Assembly (NCBI GenBank): GCA_028701715.1
Contig: JAQVQF010000097.1
Coordinates: forward strand, 1-8,377
DNA from: Eubacteriales bacterium
GTDB taxonomy: Bacteria; Bacillota; Clostridia; Oscillospirales; CAG-382
Length of the DNA stretch: 8,377 bases
Reading direction: 5' to 3'
Shown here one piece after another: positions 6,011 to 8,377 of this stretch (the stretch's first letter is position 1; each line of letters begins with the position of its first letter). The notes under the pieces were generated by a model. It was given only the letters and a program-made list of their open reading frames with translations, was not told the DNA's origin and made no database searches. Both the position numbers and the translations under genes were made by a program.

Positions 6011-7797
6011 GAAGGGAAAAAAGCAAGAATACGGGTCTTTCCGTAAAAGAGGTAACGCAAAAAATACTGCGCGACCTTTCCCACATAAAGGGCTGGCTGA
6101 TATTGGGGGTTGCCCTGAGCTTATTTTCGGTGCTGCTTTCGCTTGTGGGTCCTTATATGCTCGGAAAGCTCACCGATGAAATATATGACGCCTGGTATAA
6201 CAAAACCGCCGTCAACGCTTCGCACTTTTTAACCGCGGCGCTTATTCTTGCGGGCATATACGCCGCCGTGGCGGTCGGCTCGGCTGTCAGGATGAAGCTG
6301 ATGAACAATGTGATTTCACGTCGCTTCACCTGCGATATACGCGTGCGGATAAGCGAAAAAATTAAAAAGCTGCCCATAAGCTACGCGGACAACACCCCCA
6401 ACGGGGAAATAATATCCCGTATGACGGATGATGTCTCCGTGCTCGGCAACACCGTCCACACGGTTATAGACACGCTTATAAACGGCGTGCTGAAGCTTTT
6501 ATGCATCGCGGTTATAGTATTTATACTCAATCCCCTGCTTGCCGCCATTATCATAGTTTTCGTACCGTTTTCCGTGGTGCTGGCGGCAAAGGTGGCAAGC
6601 AGGAGCGAAGCGCATTTTACCCGCGCGCGTGAGACGAACGGAAAAATATCGGCTCATGTGGAGGAAAACTGCACGGGCTTTGACACCGTTAAGGCTTTCG
6701 GACTCGCGGAAAGGCAAAACGCAAAGCAGGCGGCTTTAAGCGACGAGTATAAGTCAAAAAGCCGGCGCGGCAATTATCTTTCCGGAATGGTTCAGCCCAT
6801 AATCGCGTTTGTGGACAATGTAGCGTATATCGCCATCTGCCTGATAGGCGGATATTTCGCCGCCTCGGGTAAAATGAATGTCGGCATAATAGTCGCTTTT
6901 ATTCTGTACGCCAAAAATTTCGCCATGCCGCTTGAGGCGATCGCCTACGGCTTCGGCGCAATGCAGAATACCGTAGCCTCCGCGAGGCGTGTTTATAAAA
7001 TTCTCGACGAAGAAGAAATGACCGAAACGGAAACCGAACATATCGAAAACATAAGAGGCGACGTATCCTTTGAAAACGTCGATTTTTCTTATAATAAGGA
7101 TATCCCTCTTATACGGAATTTTACGGCAAACATAAAATCCGGTCAGAAGATCGCCATAGTCGGACCCACGGGCGCGGGCAAAACCACGCTTGTAAACCTG
7201 CTTATGCGCTTTTACGAACCGGATTCGGGCTGTATAAAAATAGACGGCGTTGATATAACCGGGGTAAAAAGGGAAGAGGTCAGAGAGCAGTTCGCGATGG
7301 TGCTTCAGGATACCTGGCTGTTTTCGGGCACTGTGTTCGAAAATATCGCGTACGGCAGTCTGAACGCCACGCCCGAGGAAGTTCACCGAGCCGCCGAATG
7401 CGCGCATATAGACCATTTTATAGAAACGCTTGAAAATGGGTATCAGACGATGATAAATGAGGAATCCTCCAATATTTCAAGCGGACAGAAGCAGCTTTTG
7501 ACAATAGCGAGAGCTTATCTTTCCGGCAGAAAAATGCTCATCCTCGACGAAGCGACTTCAAATGTCGACACGCGTACAGAGATACTTATCCAGCAGTCCA
7601 TGGATGAGCTGATGAGGGAACGCACCTCCTTTGTTATAGCCCACCGCCTTTCCACGATAGTCAACGCCGATATGATACTCGTCATAAACGACGGCAGGAT
7701 TGTCGAACAGGGCACTCACGCGGAGCTTCTTGCCAAAGGCGGCTTTTACAGCGAAATATATTACAGCCAGTACGATTCGGAAAATGCAGTGCTTTAA
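6007..7797 (+). CDS. ABC exporter half-transporter D, catalytic subunit (TM288-like), partner of C
   Basis: This 596-residue half-transporter overlaps gene C by ATGA and is preceded by a strong ribosome site (AAGGGAGGT, 7 nt before the ATG). Membrane segments lie near 30-52, 73-94, 152-174, 176-198, 262-285 and 290-310, after a basic N-terminal tail of about 28 residues. The ATPase domain has A-loop Tyr362, Walker A GPTGAGKTT (386-394, Lys392), Q-loop Gln434, Walker B LIL-Asp514, catalytic Glu515, D-loop SNVD (518-521) and switch His546, all canonical. Its signature is ISSGQ (490-494), with Ser replacing the first Gly of LSGGQ. In the heterodimer this altered signature faces the degenerate Walker motifs of C, while C's normal signature faces D's intact Walker motifs, leaving one hydrolytic site. 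This complementary pattern strongly supports C and D as partners. The drug/lipid exporter role is inferred from family resemblance; the true substrate is unknown. Confidence 0.95.
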   Translation: MRREKSKNTGLSVKEVTQKILRDLSHIKGWLILGVALSLFSVLLSLVGPYMLGKLTDEIYDAWYNKTAVNASHFLTAALILAGIYAAVAVGSAVRMKLMNNVISRRFTCDIRVRISEKIKKLPISYADNTPNGEIISRMTDDVSVLGNTVHTVIDTLINGVLKLLCIAVIVFILNPLLAAIIIVFVPFSVVLAAKVASRSEAHFTRARETNGKISAHVEENCTGFDTVKAFGLAERQNAKQAALSDEYKSKSRRGNYLSGMVQPIIAFVDNVAYIAICLIGGYFAASGKMNVGIIVAFILYAKNFAMPLEAIAYGFGAMQNTVASARRVYKILDEEEMTETETEHIENIRGDVSFENVDFSYNKDIPLIRNFTANIKSGQKIAIVGPTGAGKTTLVNLLMRFYEPDSGCIKIDGVDITGVKREEVREQFAMVLQDTWLFSGTVFENIAYGSLNATPEEVHRAAECAHIDHFIETLENGYQTMINEESSNISSGQKQLLTIARAYLSGRKMLILDEATSNVDTRTEILIQQSMDELMRERTSFVIAHRLSTIVNADMILVINDGRIVEQGTHAELLAKGGFYSEIYYSQYDSENAVL

Positions 7798-7814
7798 AAT
7801 TTAAAATTTATAGC
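7791..7814. repeat. AT-rich near-palindrome over the stop of gene D
   Basis: A 24-bp stretch beginning GCTTTAAAATTT and ending AAATTTATAGC can pair at 10 of 12 positions and contains the TAA at 7795-7797 plus two tandem copies of TTAAAAT. There is no T-run after it. It is at most a weak termination or mRNA-end structure, and simple AT-richness may explain it. Confidence 0.3.
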
Positions 7815-7952
7815 AGATTGTAAAATAATGTTGCGCTTTTAAGCAAACATCACAACAAGAAATAATGAATTTATTAATGAGAGCAAATCCGTTGTTAAGG
7901 TATAGTATATATTCAGCCATCAGTTCTTCTTCAATGTCGGGGTGGTATTAAA
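7798..7952. other. AT-rich intergenic region before the last gene
   Basis: No gene is seen in these 155 nt. A weak hairpin is possible at 7828-7850 (ATGTTGC pairing with GC-A-AACAT, one bulged A, 8-nt loop), with no T-run after it. TATAGTATATAT at 7901-7912 offers -10-like boxes (TATAGT at 7901-7906, TATATT at 7908-7913), but no -35 match lies at the right distance. The composition shifts here from that of the ABC genes to clearly AT-rich. Confidence 0.4.
7939..7945 (+). promoter_or_regulatory. G-rich ribosome binding site of the last gene
   Basis: GGGGTGG at 7939-7945 lies 7 nt before the ATG at 7953. It is an unusual Shine-Dalgarno variant, with T and G in place of the usual A residues, but its position is right and it supports that start over the in-frame ATGs at 7980 and 7989. 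Confidence 0.5.
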
Positions 7953-8377
7953 ATGGAAAACAGTAAAAATGTAAAATTAATGGTTAGTATGATTTACGAT
8001 CTTATTATCTGCATATCTATTGCAATAATTATGACTGTATTACTAATTTTACTCCTTGTTGCTTCTGATCCGCCGAATATTTATATCAAAATTATAGGGG
8101 TTATGATAAGCGGAATAGGTATAGTAATAGGACTTATGGGTGCCATAGGTAACTATCAAACAGCTATACTTGACGAGAGTGGAATAACTTTTAATTTAGC
8201 GATGAAAAAAAACGTTAAAATTAATTGGGAAGATATTGTGAAAGCGGATATACAAAATTTGGATACACTGTATTCTAACATTAAAGTATATCAAATAAAA
8301 TGGATTATTTTATATACTGCTTTTGATCAAGTTGCCAAGAATGGTGGTGGGAACAGTACCAAACCACCCTATCAAAT
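7953..8377 (+). CDS. Two-helix membrane protein with possible PH-like domain (3' end outside window)
   Basis: An open frame runs from ATG 7953 to the window edge, giving 141 complete codons and no stop, so the gene is cut by the window. Two hydrophobic helices lie at about residues 14-37 and 45-66, joined by a short loop (ASDPPNIYIK). A soluble part follows, including AILDESGITFNLAMKKNVKI then NWEDI (91-95) and QIKWIILYT (114-122). Two helices followed by a strand, 'SGI', a basic strand and 'I-W-DI' is the pattern of bacterial PH-like membrane proteins, but I recognise it only as a pattern. The function is unknown. Composition differs sharply from the ABC genes: 107 of 360 bases counted in 7981-8340 are G or C (about 30%), with many AUA, AUU and UUA codons. 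This suggests a different origin or low expression. A 155-nt gap separates it from gene D, so it is probably transcribed on its own. Confidence 0.8.
   Translation, partial: MENSKNVKLMVSMIYDLIICISIAIIMTVLLILLLVASDPPNIYIKIIGVMISGIGIVIGLMGAIGNYQTAILDESGITFNLAMKKNVKINWEDIVKADIQNLDTLYSNIKVYQIKWIILYTAFDQVAKNGGGNSTKPPYQ

Noticed and set aside
8343..8368. Inverted repeat GGTGGT / ACCACC near the window end
   Set aside because: It is a 6-bp stem with a 14-nt loop inside an open reading frame, coding for Gly-rich and Pro-rich residues. It is not enough to suggest a mobile-element end or terminator.
1..8377. tRNA, rRNA, CRISPR array, insertion sequence or biosynthetic precursor peptide
   Set aside because: Reading through both the genes and the gaps, I found no cloverleaf-like segment, regularly spaced repeats, transposase motifs or leader/core peptide frames.

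Overview
The window holds four consecutive ABC half-transporter genes on the + strand, arranged as two translationally coupled pairs. They are flanked by the 3' end of an unidentified gene on the left and the 5' end of an AT-rich membrane-protein gene on the right. Moderate GC (28, 36 and 23 of 60 bases in three lines counted by hand), frequent AUA isoleucine codons, strong purine-rich Shine-Dalgarno sites, a GTG start and Gram-positive-type exporter families suggest a member of the Bacillota, probably a clostridial anaerobe. This is inferred from style and family resemblance only; no taxonomic marker is present.

Layout. Positions 3-290 are the tail of an open frame that enters from outside the window, ending inside a 16-bp perfect palindrome. 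Positions 291-444 are a regulatory gap with short palindromes and a good extended -10 promoter. Positions 445-2262 and 2259-4031 encode exporter pair A/B, overlapping by 4 nt (GTGA). Positions 4032-4243 are a 212-nt gap with two hairpins, one resembling a weak intrinsic terminator. Positions 4244-6010 and 6007-7797 encode pair C/D, overlapping by 4 nt (ATGA). Positions 7798-7952 are an AT-rich gap. From 7953 to the window end runs an open frame of at least 141 codons encoding two membrane helices and a soluble domain.

How the genes work together. Each pair most likely forms a heterodimeric exporter with six membrane helices and one ATPase domain per subunit. The pairs differ in design. In A/B both subunits keep Walker A, Walker B with catalytic Glu, signature and switch His, so both ATP sites look competent. 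In C/D the lesions are complementary: C has Asp for the catalytic Glu and Gln for the switch His, and D has an altered signature (ISSGQ). This predicts one degenerate and one active site, as in the TM287/288, BmrCD and LmrCD class of drug/lipid exporters. No substrate gene, peptide precursor or transcription regulator is visible, so the substrates are unknown. Apart from this arrangement, I see no clearly new system here.
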